Under the pieces are notes generated by a model that was not told the origin of the DNA, ran no database searches, and saw only the letters and a program-made list of their open reading frames with translations. A program made the position numbers and the translations under genes. 64,000 nt of DNA from Micromonosporaceae bacterium KJ-029 (GTDB lineage: Bacteria > Actinomycetota > Actinomycetes > Mycobacteriales > Micromonosporaceae): the NCBI GenBank assembly GCA_005402585.1, contig BIFP01000067.1:62001-126000 (forward strand). The letters are read 5' to 3'. Positions 49,637 through 58,263 of this stretch are shown here, piece by piece. The number at the start of each line of letters is the position of its first letter. Position 1 is the stretch's first letter.

Positions 49637-51391
49637 TCATGAGCGTTCGGACCAGAGTTGGTGGGACGCCGCGCTCTCGGCCTTGGTCAGCAGGTCGCGG
49701 AACCGGGCCGCGCCGGCCACCGGCGAGGCCCATCCGGCGGACATCTCGACCAGCCGGGTCTCCGGCCGTTCCAACCAGGACAGGATCCGTTCCGACTCCT
49801 CGGGACTGGCGGCCGGGACCGGGCCGTGGCCGGGTGGCACCGTCTCGGCGGTGGCCCGGATGGTGGCCAGCGTCGGTCGAGGATGGACACCGGCCGGGGA
49901 GACGCCGGCGCCGGCCAGCCGGCCGTGCCGCACCAGCGCAAGCTCCCAACCACCGCCGGCGGCGGGTCGGGCGGCGGCCAGCTCGGCGATCGTGCTCAGG
50001 GCGGCGAGGCGCTGCATGCGTACGGTCGCCCGCAGCACCGCGGCCAGCCGGGACCGCAGCACGGCGGCCTCCTCGTACCGCTGGTCGGTCGAGAGCGTCT
50101 CGATCCGGGCGAGCAGGGCGTCCACCACCGGCTGGGGATCGCCGGTGGTGGCGGTGGCGAACGGGGTCACCGCGCGGGCGTCGTACTCCTCGGGGGTGAT
50201 CCGGTGCTCGCAGGGTGCCGGGCAGCGACCCAGCTCGGCCAGCGCGCAGGCCGGCGTGACGGTGCGCAGCGACAGCCGGTGAGTGCACTGGCGCAGCGGC
50301 ACCGCGTCGTGGAAGCCCGCGGCGGCCAGCTCCGCACCCCGGCGCGAGCTGAACGGGCCGAGATAGGCGCGGTCATCGGGGGAGATCTCCCGAACCACCG
50401 ACAACCGGGGGTACGGCCCGTCGGTCAGCTTGAGCCAGACCACCCGCTCGGGGAACTTCGACCGCCGGTTGTACGGCGGCGCGTGCGCCCCGATCAGCCG
50501 CAGCTCGCGAACCTCCGCCTCCAGCGAGTGGGCGCACTCGACCGCCTCGACCCGCTCGGCGGCGGCCAGCATCTCCGAGATCCGGGCGCGTTTCTCCGCC
50601 GCGGTGAAGTAGCTGCGTACCCGGGTGGCGATGTCCCGGGAGGTGCCGACGTACAGCGGCCGCTCGTCGGCGGCGCGGAAGATGTAGACCCCCGGGGATT
50701 TGGGCAGGCCCTCGGCCAGGTGCCGCTTGCGCCGCTGAGTCGGGGTGACCGCCCGGGAGAACTCGATCGCGTCGCCGATGGTGTCGACCCGGTGCCCGCC
50801 GAGCCGCCCGATGAGCCCGTGCAGCACGTCGACGGTCGCCCGGGCGTCGTCCAGCGCCCGGTGGGTCGGCTGGGTCGTCGCGCGGAAGTAGGCGGCGAGG
50901 GTGCCGAGCTTGCGGTTGGGCACCTCGTCGCGCAGCAGCACCCGCCGGGCCAACGCGGCGGTGTCCAGCACCCGGGGATTCGGCCAGCGGTAGCCGTGCT
51001 TGGCGCAGGCGGCCTTGAGGAAACCCACGTCGTACGGGGCGTTGTGGGCGACCAGCACGGCGTCCGAGACGAACTCCAGGAAGCTCGGCAGCACCTCCTC
51101 GATCGGCGGTGCCGGCAGCAGCATCGCCTGGGTGATCCCGGTCAGCACGGTGATGAAGGGCGGGATCGGCACCCCGGGGTTGACCAGGGTGGCCAGCACC
51201 CCCAGCTCCTCCCCGCCGCGCACCTTGACCGCGCCGATCTCGGTGATGCCGCCGCCGTCCGGGGCACCGCCGGTCGTCTCCAGGTCGACCACCACGAACG
51301 TCGTCGCGTACAGCGGCAGGGCCGGGTCGATGCCGTCGGCCGCCGGGTCGAGCCCGGCAAGTGTCGGTTGGAGGAATTCCTGTCGTGCCAT
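49637..51391 (-). CDS. DEDDh exonuclease fused to a UvrC/Cho-type GIY-YIG nuclease domain
   Basis: A 584-residue two-domain nuclease. N-terminal DEDDh exonuclease like DnaQ epsilon: VVVDLETTG (D36, E38), LVAHNAPYDVGFL, PTHRALDDARATVD. From ~235 a GIY-YIG domain, LPKSPGVYIFRAADERPLYV and TSRDIATRVRSYFTAAEKR, with Glu in LEAEVRELRLI, then the Cys-rich UvrC/Cho segment LAELGRCPAPCEH and a UvrB-interaction-like helix pair (DQRYEEAAVLRSRLAAVLRA). Resembles mycobacterial Rv2191. A role in DNA repair is inferred. ATG 51391 has TAGCGT with a 7-nt spacer (leaderless type). Confidence 0.88.
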   Translation of the reverse strand: MARQEFLQPTLAGLDPAADGIDPALPLYATTFVVVDLETTGGAPDGGGITEIGAVKVRGGEELGVLATLVNPGVPIPPFITVLTGITQAMLLPAPPIEEVLPSFLEFVSDAVLVAHNAPYDVGFLKAACAKHGYRWPNPRVLDTAALARRVLLRDEVPNRKLGTLAAYFRATTQPTHRALDDARATVDVLHGLIGRLGGHRVDTIGDAIEFSRAVTPTQRRKRHLAEGLPKSPGVYIFRAADERPLYVGTSRDIATRVRSYFTAAEKRARISEMLAAAERVEAVECAHSLEAEVRELRLIGAHAPPYNRRSKFPERVVWLKLTDGPYPRLSVVREISPDDRAYLGPFSSRRGAELAAAGFHDAVPLRQCTHRLSLRTVTPACALAELGRCPAPCEHRITPEEYDARAVTPFATATTGDPQPVVDALLARIETLSTDQRYEEAAVLRSRLAAVLRATVRMQRLAALSTIAELAAARPAAGGGWELALVRHGRLAGAGVSPAGVHPRPTLATIRATAETVPPGHGPVPAASPEESERILSWLERPETRLVEMSAGWASPVAGAARFRDLLTKAESAASHQLWSERS

Positions 51392-51456
51392 CGGCGGCAC
51401 GCTAGCGGCCCGGTCCGACACTCCTGCCCCACCGGCCTCAGGCGTCACCACCGGTC

Positions 51457-51462
51457 TAGGAT
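51457..51462 (+). promoter_or_regulatory. -10 box for the NYN-domain gene
   Basis: TAGGAT 56 nt upstream of ATG 51519, in the intergenic region divergent from the nuclease gene. GGGAGA serves as the ribosome site. Confidence 0.4.
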
Positions 51463-51518
51463 GAGAGATCGGCTCACTCACCGGGCGGTGGGCCCGGTCG
51501 CGGTGGGAGACTTGCCAC

Positions 51519-52943
51519 ATGCCCCTCACCGAGCCGTACGACGACAGCCTCCCGCAGGAGGAGCAGGTCGTCGCCGTGCCGGTCGCCGGTGAGGAAGGGG
51601 TTGCCGGCGATCTCGCGGCGCCCGCGGAGCCGCCGGAGCCGGAGCCGAGCCTGCCCGAGCCGGTCCGGCAGCGGATCGTCTCGCTCACCGCCGTCGTGCT
51701 GCCCGGCCTGCCCGCCGACGAGGTGCCCGTGCCGCTGCGCCGGGTGGCCAAGTTCGCCCCCAACCGGCGGGCCCGACTCGGCGCGCCGGTGATCGCCGCC
51801 CAACTCGCCGGTGACCCGCTGTTCCGGCAGCGGGTCACCGCCCGGGTCCTGGCCGACGCCGGTGACCTGGGCAGCGCCGTGGTCGAGGGGACGGCCCCCG
51901 CCGCCGCCGACCCGGTCGAGGTGGCGGCCCTGGCCTACCTGGCCCGGCCGCGTGGCTGGCGAGAGTTGATCGAGGCCAGCGGCGCGGCCGTGCGCGCCGA
52001 GGCGGACACCGCGGTGGTGGCCGAACTCGTCCGCCAGGCCGAGCAGCGGGCCAATCGGGCCGAACACGACCGGGCGGTGGCCCGGGTCGAGGCCGACAAG
52101 CTGCGCGACGAACTCGCCCGGGCCCGTGAGGAGCTGGGCCAGCTGCGGGAGGAGGTCCGGCAGCTGACCCGTACCCTCCGGGAGATCCAGGGCCGCGAGC
52201 GCAAGGCGGGTGAGCTGCTGGCCACCGAGCGGGGCCGGGCCGCGCGGGCCGCGGCCGACGCGGACGCCGAGCTGCGCCGGACCCGGGCCCGGCTGGCTGA
52301 GGCCGAGGCGGCGGCCGGCGTGGCCCGGGCCAGCGCCAAGGAGGCCCGGTCGGTCGACGACGCGCGGCTGTGGCTGCTGCTGGAGACCATCGGCCAGGCC
52401 GCCGTCGGGCTGCGTCGGGAGCTGGCGCTGGATCCGGTCGACCGGCTGCCCGCAGACTTCGTCGCGGACGCGTTCGCCGACTCCTCGGCGGCCACCTCGG
52501 CCGGCGCCGCCGCCCGGGCCCGGGACACCGACGACCCGGCCCGGCTGGACCAGCTGCTCGCCCTGCCCCGGGCCCACCTGGTGGTCGACGGCTACAACGT
52601 CACCAAGCGCGGCTTCGGCGAGATGTCGCTGGAGCAGCAGCGCAAGCGGCTGATCAGCGGCCTCGGCGGGATCGCCGCGCAGACCGGTGACGAGGTCACC
52701 GTGGTCTTCGACGGGGCCGATCGGATGCACGGACTGCCGCCCGCCCCGCGCGGGGTGCGGGTGCTGTTCTCCCGCAAGGGCGAGACCGCGGACGAGCTGA
52801 TCCGGCGCCTGGTCCGCGCCGAGCCGCCGGGCCGCCCGGTGGTGGTGGTTTCCTCCGACCGCGAGGTCGCCGACGGGGTACGCCGGCACGGCGCGTACCC
52901 GCTGGGGGCGGATTCGCTGCTGCGCCGGCTGTCCCGCTCCTGA
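51519..52943 (+). CDS. NYN-domain (YacP-like) RNase-type protein with coiled coil
   Basis: A 474-residue protein. An acidic Pro-rich N-terminus, a helical domain to ~150, then a long Ala/Arg/Glu coiled coil (~165-290: LRDELARAREELGQLREEVR, LRRTRARLAEAEAAAG). The C-terminal ~150 residues are a NYN/PIN-like nuclease fold: HLVVDGYNVTKRGFGEMSLE, DEVTVVFDGADRMHG, ADELIRRLV and VVVVSSDREVADGVRRHGA hold the acidic metal-binding residues. Bacillus YacP-type proteins act in RNA processing. Divergent from the DEDDh/GIY-YIG gene. Confidence 0.85.
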   Translation: MPLTEPYDDSLPQEEQVVAVPVAGEEGVAGDLAAPAEPPEPEPSLPEPVRQRIVSLTAVVLPGLPADEVPVPLRRVAKFAPNRRARLGAPVIAAQLAGDPLFRQRVTARVLADAGDLGSAVVEGTAPAAADPVEVAALAYLARPRGWRELIEASGAAVRAEADTAVVAELVRQAEQRANRAEHDRAVARVEADKLRDELARAREELGQLREEVRQLTRTLREIQGRERKAGELLATERGRAARAAADADAELRRTRARLAEAEAAAGVARASAKEARSVDDARLWLLLETIGQAAVGLRRELALDPVDRLPADFVADAFADSSAATSAGAAARARDTDDPARLDQLLALPRAHLVVDGYNVTKRGFGEMSLEQQRKRLISGLGGIAAQTGDEVTVVFDGADRMHGLPPAPRGVRVLFSRKGETADELIRRLVRAEPPGRPVVVVSSDREVADGVRRHGAYPLGADSLLRRLSRS

Positions 52944-52991
52944 TCGATCCGGTCGGATCGGCTCGCCCGGGGACGTGGGTGAGGCGGGCAA

Positions 52992-52997
52992 TAGGAT
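52992..52997 (+). promoter_or_regulatory. -10 box for the M48 protease leader
   Basis: TAGGAT, 8 nt before a 7-codon frame (MATGAAI, ATG 53006) and ~110 nt before the protease start; it would place transcription start close to 53004. Confidence 0.4.
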
Positions 52998-53025
52998 GGG
53001 CGCCCATGGCGACAGGAGCGGCGAT

Positions 53026-53106
53026 ATGAGACGCACGGCGAACGACGGGTCCTGTCCCGGTCGTTGCGGCGGCAGGTCGCTGGAGCAGGGCGAGGTGGCG
53101 CGGTGA
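53026..53106 (+). CDS. possible 26-aa leader peptide upstream of the M48 protease
   Basis: ATG 53026 has AGGAG 8 nt upstream and encodes MRRTANDGSCPGRCGGRSLE plus six residues. Its TGA overlaps the protease GTG (GTGA), and its ATG overlaps the stop of a preceding 7-codon frame (ATGA). The two cysteines (CPGRC) are notable. Good ribosome site and exact overlaps suggest translation, but no homologue is known to me. Confidence 0.4.
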   Translation: MRRTANDGSCPGRCGGRSLEQGEVAR

Positions 53107-54359
53107 CCCCGCGCGGCTGGGCCCTGCTCACCCTGGCCGGTCTCGGCGTCGCCCTGGTCGTGGCCGCCCTGGTGCTGATCCCGTGGAACCGCCCACCGGC
53201 GCCCCGGGCCGACCAGCTCGCCGCATTGCGGGACCTGCCCGCCGACCAGGTGGAGCGGGCCCGGCAGTTCCGCTCCGCGTTGCGCCCCGGCGGCTGGGCG
53301 GCGCTGGGCGTCGGGCTGCTGGTGGCGCTGGCGCTCGGGCTGACCCCGCTGGGCAGCCGCCTGATCGAGCTGGCCGGGCGCCCCTTCGGCGACCACTGGA
53401 TCCCCCAGGCGGTCCTCGGCGGGCTGGCCGTGGTGCTGGTCGCCGACCTGGTGACGCTGCCGTTCTCCGCCTGGCGCCACGCCGTGCTGACCCGGTACGG
53501 GCTGGCCACCAACGGCTGGAGCGGCTGGGCGGTGGATCTGCTCAAGTCGTACGCGGTCAGCGCCGTCATCGGCGCGGTGGCGCTGCTCGGCTTCTACACC
53601 GTCGTCCGGCTGGCGCCCCGCTGGTGGTGGGCGTTCGGCGCGGCCGGGGCGGCGATCCTGGTGGTGCTGCTCTCCTTCGTGCTGCCGGTGCTGGTCGAGC
53701 CGGTGTTCAACCGGTTCAGCCCAATGGAACCGGGGCCGTTGCGGACCCAGTTGGTCGAGCTGGCCGCCCGCGACGGCGTACCGGTGCGCGACGTGCTGGT
53801 CGCCGACGCCTCCCGGCGCACCCGGGCGGTCAACGCGTACGTCTCCGGCCTCGGCCCGACCCGCCGGGTGGTGGTGTACGACAACCTGCTGCGCGAGGCG
53901 ACGCCGGCCGAGGTGACCGCCGTCGTGGCACACGAACTGGGCCACGCCAAGGACCGGGACGTGACGATCGGCACGCTCACCGGCGCGCTCGGCGCCGCGG
54001 CCGCCGTGGTCGCGCTCTACCTGATCGGCTCCTGGCCGCCGCTGCTGCGCCTGGCCGGTGTCGAGTCGGTCGCCGTGCCCCGCGCGTTCCCCCTGCTACT
54101 CGCCCTGGTCACGGTCGCCGGGCTGGTCTTCGCGCCGGTACAGGCGCTGGTCTCGCGACGGTTGGAGGCGCGCGCCGACGCGCACGCGCTGGCGCTGACC
54201 GGAGACCCGGCCAGCTACGAGTCGATGCAGCGCCGGCTCTCCGCGGTCAACCTCTCCGACCCCGACCCGCCCCGCTGGGAGTACCTCTACTCCGCCTCGC
54301 ATCCGTCCACCGTGGAGCGGATCGCCGCCGCCCGCGCGTACGCCAGAAAGGTTGGTTGA
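53103..54359 (+). CDS. M48-family (Ste24/HtpX-like) membrane metalloprotease
   Basis: A 418-residue membrane protease of the CAAX-protease-1 type. Several N-terminal helices, the RYGLATNGWSGWAVDLLKSY amphipathic region, zinc motif AVVAHELGHAKDRD (H277, E278, H281) and downstream Glu ligand in SRRLEARADAHALAL, as in Ste24 proteins. Bacterial members act in membrane protein quality control. GTG 53103 overlaps a 26-codon leader frame and has GAGG 7 nt upstream. Its TGA overlaps the ATG of pimB (TGATG). Confidence 0.87.
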   Translation: MTPRGWALLTLAGLGVALVVAALVLIPWNRPPAPRADQLAALRDLPADQVERARQFRSALRPGGWAALGVGLLVALALGLTPLGSRLIELAGRPFGDHWIPQAVLGGLAVVLVADLVTLPFSAWRHAVLTRYGLATNGWSGWAVDLLKSYAVSAVIGAVALLGFYTVVRLAPRWWWAFGAAGAAILVVLLSFVLPVLVEPVFNRFSPMEPGPLRTQLVELAARDGVPVRDVLVADASRRTRAVNAYVSGLGPTRRVVVYDNLLREATPAEVTAVVAHELGHAKDRDVTIGTLTGALGAAAAVVALYLIGSWPPLLRLAGVESVAVPRAFPLLLALVTVAGLVFAPVQALVSRRLEARADAHALALTGDPASYESMQRRLSAVNLSDPDPPRWEYLYSASHPSTVERIAAARAYARKVG

Positions 54360-55483
54360 TGAGCCGCACGTTGCTGGTCACGAACGACTTCCCGCCCCGG
54401 CCGGGCGGCATCCAGTCGTTCGTGCACAACCTCGCGGTACGCCAGCCGGCCGGGTCGGTGGTGGTCTACGCGTCGAGCTGGACGGGCGCCGAGAAGTTCG
54501 ACGCCGACCAGCCGTTCGAGGTGGTACGCGAGCGGACCCGGGTGCTGCTGCCCACCCCGCTGGTGGCCCGCCGCGCCGCCCGGCTGGCCCGGAAGTACGA
54601 CTGCGACACGGTCTGGTTCGGTGCGGCGGCCCCGCTCGGCCTGCTCGCCGCCGGGCTGCGTCGACGGGCCGGGGTGCGGCGGGTGGTCGCCCTGACCCAC
54701 GGGCACGAGGTGGGCTGGGCGGCGCTGCCGGTGGCCCGGTTCGCGCTGCGCCGCATCGGCCGTGGCACGGACGTGATCACGTACCTGGGGGAGTACACCC
54801 GGACCCGGCTGGCGCGGGCGCTGGACGAGCTGACCGAGCTGCGCCGGCTCGCCCCCGGCGTGGACACCGACGTCTACCACCCGACCGTCGACGGCACCCC
54901 CGTGCGACACCGGCTGGGGCTGGCCGACCGGCCGGTGGTGGTCTGCGTGTCCCGCCTGGTGCCCCGCAAGGGCCAGGACATGCTGATCCGGGCGATGCCG
55001 CTGATCCGTCGCCGGGTGCCCGACGCCGCGTTGCTGGTGGTCGGCGGGGGGCCGTACCGGGCCACCCTGGTGCGGCTGGCCCGCCAGGTCGGCGTCGAGC
55101 GGGACGTTGTCTTCACCGGCTCGGTACCGTCGGCCGAACTGCCCGCCCACTATGCGGCCGGTGACGTGTACGCGATGCCCTGCCGCACCCGCAACCGCGG
55201 GCTGGACGTCGAAGGGCTCGGCATCGTCTACCTGGAGGCGTCGGCGACCGGCCTGCCGGTGGTGGCCGGCGACTCCGGTGGCGCCCCCGACGCGGTACGC
55301 GAGGGAGAGACCGGGTACGTGGTGGACGGCCGGGACGTCGCCCAACTCGCCGACCGGGTGGCCACCCTGCTCGCCGACCGGGACCTGGCCCGGCAGCTCG
55401 GCGCGGCCGGTCGGGCCTGGGTGGAGCAGGAGTGGCGCTGGGAGGCGCAGGCCCAGCGCCTGGCCACCATGCTGGCCGGCTGA
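54359..55483 (+). CDS. pimB: GT4 glycosyltransferase, PimB-type mannosyltransferase
   Basis: A 374-residue GT-B enzyme. TNDFPPRPGGIQSFVHNLAV is the acceptor-binding N-terminal loop; ALTHGHEVGWA, VCVSRLVPRKGQDMLIRAMP and the donor-binding segment GLDVEGLGIVYLEASATGLP (E-x7-E motif) match the actinobacterial PimB, which adds the second mannose to phosphatidylinositol monomannoside. The orthologue in mycobacteria (Rv2188c) lies in the same neighbourhood. Coupled to the M48 protease by a TGATG overlap. Confidence 0.87.
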   Translation: MSRTLLVTNDFPPRPGGIQSFVHNLAVRQPAGSVVVYASSWTGAEKFDADQPFEVVRERTRVLLPTPLVARRAARLARKYDCDTVWFGAAAPLGLLAAGLRRRAGVRRVVALTHGHEVGWAALPVARFALRRIGRGTDVITYLGEYTRTRLARALDELTELRRLAPGVDTDVYHPTVDGTPVRHRLGLADRPVVVCVSRLVPRKGQDMLIRAMPLIRRRVPDAALLVVGGGPYRATLVRLARQVGVERDVVFTGSVPSAELPAHYAAGDVYAMPCRTRNRGLDVEGLGIVYLEASATGLPVVAGDSGGAPDAVREGETGYVVDGRDVAQLADRVATLLADRDLARQLGAAGRAWVEQEWRWEAQAQRLATMLAG

Positions 55484-55487
55484 CCCC

Positions 55488-55540
55488 GTTAGGAGGGGGC
55501 CCCTGCTATACACCAGGCGTTAACAGGGGGCCCTTCCTTA
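55488..55540. repeat. dispersed 53-bp terminator-like repeat, copy 2
   Basis: Matches 5278-5330 without gaps at 48 of 53 positions. Lies between convergent pimB and the GGDEF/EAL gene, 5 bp from the latter's stop, in the same orientation as copy 1. Confidence 0.8.
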
Positions 55541-55545
55541 CATCC

Positions 55546-57288
55546 TCAGCGGATGCGGGCGAGGATGTGGTCGGCGGAGGCGGGGCGGCCGAAGTGCCAG
55601 CCCTGGCCGGCGTCGCAGCCGATCGCGCGCAGCCGATCGGCCTGCCCGCCGGTCTCCACCCCCTCGGCGGTCACCGTCAGGTCCAGGGCGTGCGCCAGGG
55701 AGACCAGCGAGGCGAGGATCCGCTCGTCGGCGCGGGGCTCCGGGGCGCGCAGCCCACGAACGAACTCGCCGGCCACCTTCAGCTCGGTCACCGGCAGGTC
55801 CCGTAGGTACGCCAGGTTGCTGTAGCCGGTGCCGAAGTCGTCGATGGCGATGCGTACGCCCAGGTCGGCCAGGGCCCGCAGGGCGCGTACCGGCTCCTCG
55901 GCGGTGCTCATCATCGTGCTCTCGGTGATTTCCAGCTGGAGCCGGTTCGGTGGCAGGCCGGTGCGCCGCAGCAGGGCGCGTACCTCCTGCACCAGGCCGG
56001 GCCGGTGGACCTGGCGTACCGCCAGGTTGACGCTGACGTACGGCGGTTCGCCGGCGCCGGCCGCCCAGCCGACCGCCTCCCGGCACGCCTCGGCGAGCAC
56101 CCAGCCGCCGAGCGGCACGATCAGCCCGGTCTCCTCGGCCAGCCCGATGAAGCTGTCCGGACGCAGCACACCCAGCTGCGGATGGCGCCAGCGCACCAGC
56201 GCCTCGACGCCGAGCAGCGAGCCGTCGTGCAGCGACGTCAACGGCTGGTAGTCGAGGTAGAACTCGCCGCGTTCCAGGCCCACCGGAATCGCCGCGCTCA
56301 GCGCCTGGCGGGCCTGTTCCCGCCCGTCGCGCTCGGCGTCGTACAACGCCCACCGCGCGCCCCCGGCGGTCTTGGCCCAGTGCAGCGTGCTGCCGGCGGC
56401 CCGCATCAGGTCGTCCGGAGAGGTGTCGGCGACCCGCCGCTCCACGATGCCGACGCTCGCCGTGACCGTCACGTCGTTCCCGTCGACCACCACCGGCTCG
56501 GACAGGGTGGCCAGCGCCGCCTCGGCGACGGCCACCACGTCTCCGGTACCGGTGGACTTCTCGACGAGGACGACGAACGCATCCCCGCCCAACCGCGCCA
56601 CCAGGTGGGGCTCGACGGCCCGACGCAGCCGCCGCGCCGCCGCGACCAGGGCCCGGTCGCCGATCTGGTGGCCGTACGAGTCGTTGATTCGCTTGAACCG
56701 GTCCAGGTCGAGGAAGCACAGTCCGACCCGGCGGCCACGGCTCGCGGGCCCGTCGACGGCCGCCGCGAGCCGCTCGGCGAACAGCGTGCGGTTGGGCAGG
56801 TCGGTCAGCGGGTCGTGGGTGGCCTGGTGCCGGAAGCGGGCCTCACTGGCCCGCAGTGCCTGCTCCGCCTCGACCCGGGCGGTCAGCGCCGCCCGGCGGA
56901 TCGCCTCCTGCTCGTCCAACGTGCGGTCGCGCAGCGCCCGGGCGTAGCCGGTGGCGACCGCGGCCAGGAGCCGGGCCATCCGGTCGGAGATGTCATCGGC
57001 GACCAGGTCGAGATCACGGATCAGCCGGAGCTGGATAACCTCCACGGTGCGGCCGAGCGCCTCGGCGGAGGCGATGTGCGCGCCGACCAGCTCGTCGGCG
57101 ACCCGGTGCCCCACCCGCAGGTCCAGCGGCTCCGCCCGCAGCGCCTCGGCCAGCTGGTCGGTGAGCCGCTGCAACAGCGTCTCCAGCTGGGCATTGGTCA
57201 TCGGCAGGTAGCTGGTCCCCGAGAGCGCCTTGGCCCAGGCGCGGGCGAACGGCCCGGCGTTGGACCGGCCGTCCGGAGGCTCACCCAC
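55546..57288 (-). CDS. GGDEF/EAL-domain protein with degenerate GGDEF
   Basis: A 580-residue cytoplasmic signalling protein. A helical N-terminal region (~30-155) leads into a GGDEF domain with LCFLDLDRFKRINDSYGHQI but signature GGDAF (234-238), lacking the catalytic Glu, so diguanylate cyclase activity is unlikely. The EAL domain is intact by eye: GVEALVRW (E362), EITES, DDFGTGYSNLAYLRDLP, the Lys in ELKVAGEFV and EGVET, so it is probably a c-di-GMP phosphodiesterase, perhaps GTP-regulated. GTG 57288 overlaps the upstream methyltransferase gene by 8 bp. Confidence 0.87.
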   Translation of the reverse strand: MGEPPDGRSNAGPFARAWAKALSGTSYLPMTNAQLETLLQRLTDQLAEALRAEPLDLRVGHRVADELVGAHIASAEALGRTVEVIQLRLIRDLDLVADDISDRMARLLAAVATGYARALRDRTLDEQEAIRRAALTARVEAEQALRASEARFRHQATHDPLTDLPNRTLFAERLAAAVDGPASRGRRVGLCFLDLDRFKRINDSYGHQIGDRALVAAARRLRRAVEPHLVARLGGDAFVVLVEKSTGTGDVVAVAEAALATLSEPVVVDGNDVTVTASVGIVERRVADTSPDDLMRAAGSTLHWAKTAGGARWALYDAERDGREQARQALSAAIPVGLERGEFYLDYQPLTSLHDGSLLGVEALVRWRHPQLGVLRPDSFIGLAEETGLIVPLGGWVLAEACREAVGWAAGAGEPPYVSVNLAVRQVHRPGLVQEVRALLRRTGLPPNRLQLEITESTMMSTAEEPVRALRALADLGVRIAIDDFGTGYSNLAYLRDLPVTELKVAGEFVRGLRAPEPRADERILASLVSLAHALDLTVTAEGVETGGQADRLRAIGCDAGQGWHFGRPASADHILARIR

Positions 57289-58153
57289 CGAGCCGCCCGA
57301 CCCCGCCCAGGAAGACCGCCCGCTCGGCGTCCTCGGCGCTCTCCGGTGTCTCCGGGCGCCACTGTGGTACCCACACCACGCCGGGCTCGACCAGCTCGAA
57401 ACCGTCGAAGAACGCGGTCAGCTCGGCCCGGCTGCGCACCCACAGGGGGTTGTCGGTGCGCCGGTAGACCTCTTCGGCCTCGGCCCGCTGTGTCTCGTCG
57501 CGGCCGTCGTCGCTGGCCTGCGACAGGATCAGGTAGCTGCCCGGGGCCAGCGCCGCGCGCAGGGTACGCAGCACCTCGGCCGGGCGGTCGTCGTCGGCGA
57601 CGAAGTGCAGTACCGCCACGACCAGGACGGCGACCGGCTGGGAGAAGTCGAGCAGCGCGCGGACGTCCGGGTGGGCGAGGATCCGCTCGGGGTGGCGGAA
57701 GTCCTCCTGGACGATGGTCGCGCGCTCGTCGCCGGCCAGGATCTCCCGGCTGTGCGCCACGGCGACCGGGTCGACGTCGACGTAGACCACCCGGGAGTCG
57801 GGGGCGTGCCGCTGGGCGATCTCGTGGACGTTGCCGACGGTGGGGATGCCCGAGCCGATGTCCAGGAACTGCCGGACGCCGGCCGTGGTGAGGAACTGCA
57901 CAGCCCGGCGCAGGAACGCGCGGTTGGCCTGGGCCATCAGCGGCGCCTCCGGCACCGCCGCCACCATCGCCCGGGCCGCCGCCCGGTCGGCCGCGAAGTT
58001 GTGCGAGCCGCCGAGGTAGTAGTCGTACATGCGAGCGACGCTGGGGCGCTCCACGTCGATCGTCTCGGGTGCCCAGTCCGGCCGCTGCAATGCCCTCACC
58101 CCTTCGCACGCCGTCCGGGGCGTTACCGCCCCGGCGGGTATTCTGCCCCGCAT
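57281..58153 (-). CDS. SAM-dependent methyltransferase, DUF574 family
   Basis: A 290-residue protein of the actinobacterial DUF574/SAM-methyltransferase family. ERPSVARMYDYYLGGSHNFA is the family N-terminal signature; QFLDIGSGIPTVGNVHEIAQ is the SAM-binding loop; VVYVDVDPVAVAHSREIL and VAVLVVAVLHFVADDD follow. Substrates are unknown although the family is highly expanded in actinomycetes. ATG 58153 is used, but an 8-bp hairpin at 58115-58134 would lie in the coding part; a GTG at 58099 (VRALQRPDWAPE) is a realistic alternative. Coupled to the EAL gene. Confidence 0.83.
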   Translation of the reverse strand: MRGRIPAGAVTPRTACEGVRALQRPDWAPETIDVERPSVARMYDYYLGGSHNFAADRAAARAMVAAVPEAPLMAQANRAFLRRAVQFLTTAGVRQFLDIGSGIPTVGNVHEIAQRHAPDSRVVYVDVDPVAVAHSREILAGDERATIVQEDFRHPERILAHPDVRALLDFSQPVAVLVVAVLHFVADDDRPAEVLRTLRAALAPGSYLILSQASDDGRDETQRAEAEEVYRRTDNPLWVRSRAELTAFFDGFELVEPGVVWVPQWRPETPESAEDAERAVFLGGVGRLGG

Positions 58154-58199
58154 TCGCCTGGTAGGCCATAGCGCGGTGGTACGGACGACGATCTATGCG

Positions 58200-58243
58200 A
58201 ACGGGGATCCGTGCCCGCCGATCGGCGGGCACGGATCCCCGTT
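58200..58243. terminator. 44-bp perfect palindrome, terminator of the two-component genes
   Basis: AACGGGGATCCGTGCCCGCC plus GA (58200-58221) is followed directly by its exact complement (58222-58243), 20 bp past the response-regulator stop and upstream of the methyltransferase gene. Confidence 0.75.
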
Positions 58244-58263
58244 GGTGGTACGTCTGGCGGGAC

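Noticed and set aside
53103..55483. Alternative long plus-strand frame over the M48 and pimB genes
   Set aside because: Its first part is a shadow of the protease gene; only the portion from 54359 encodes the glycosyltransferase.
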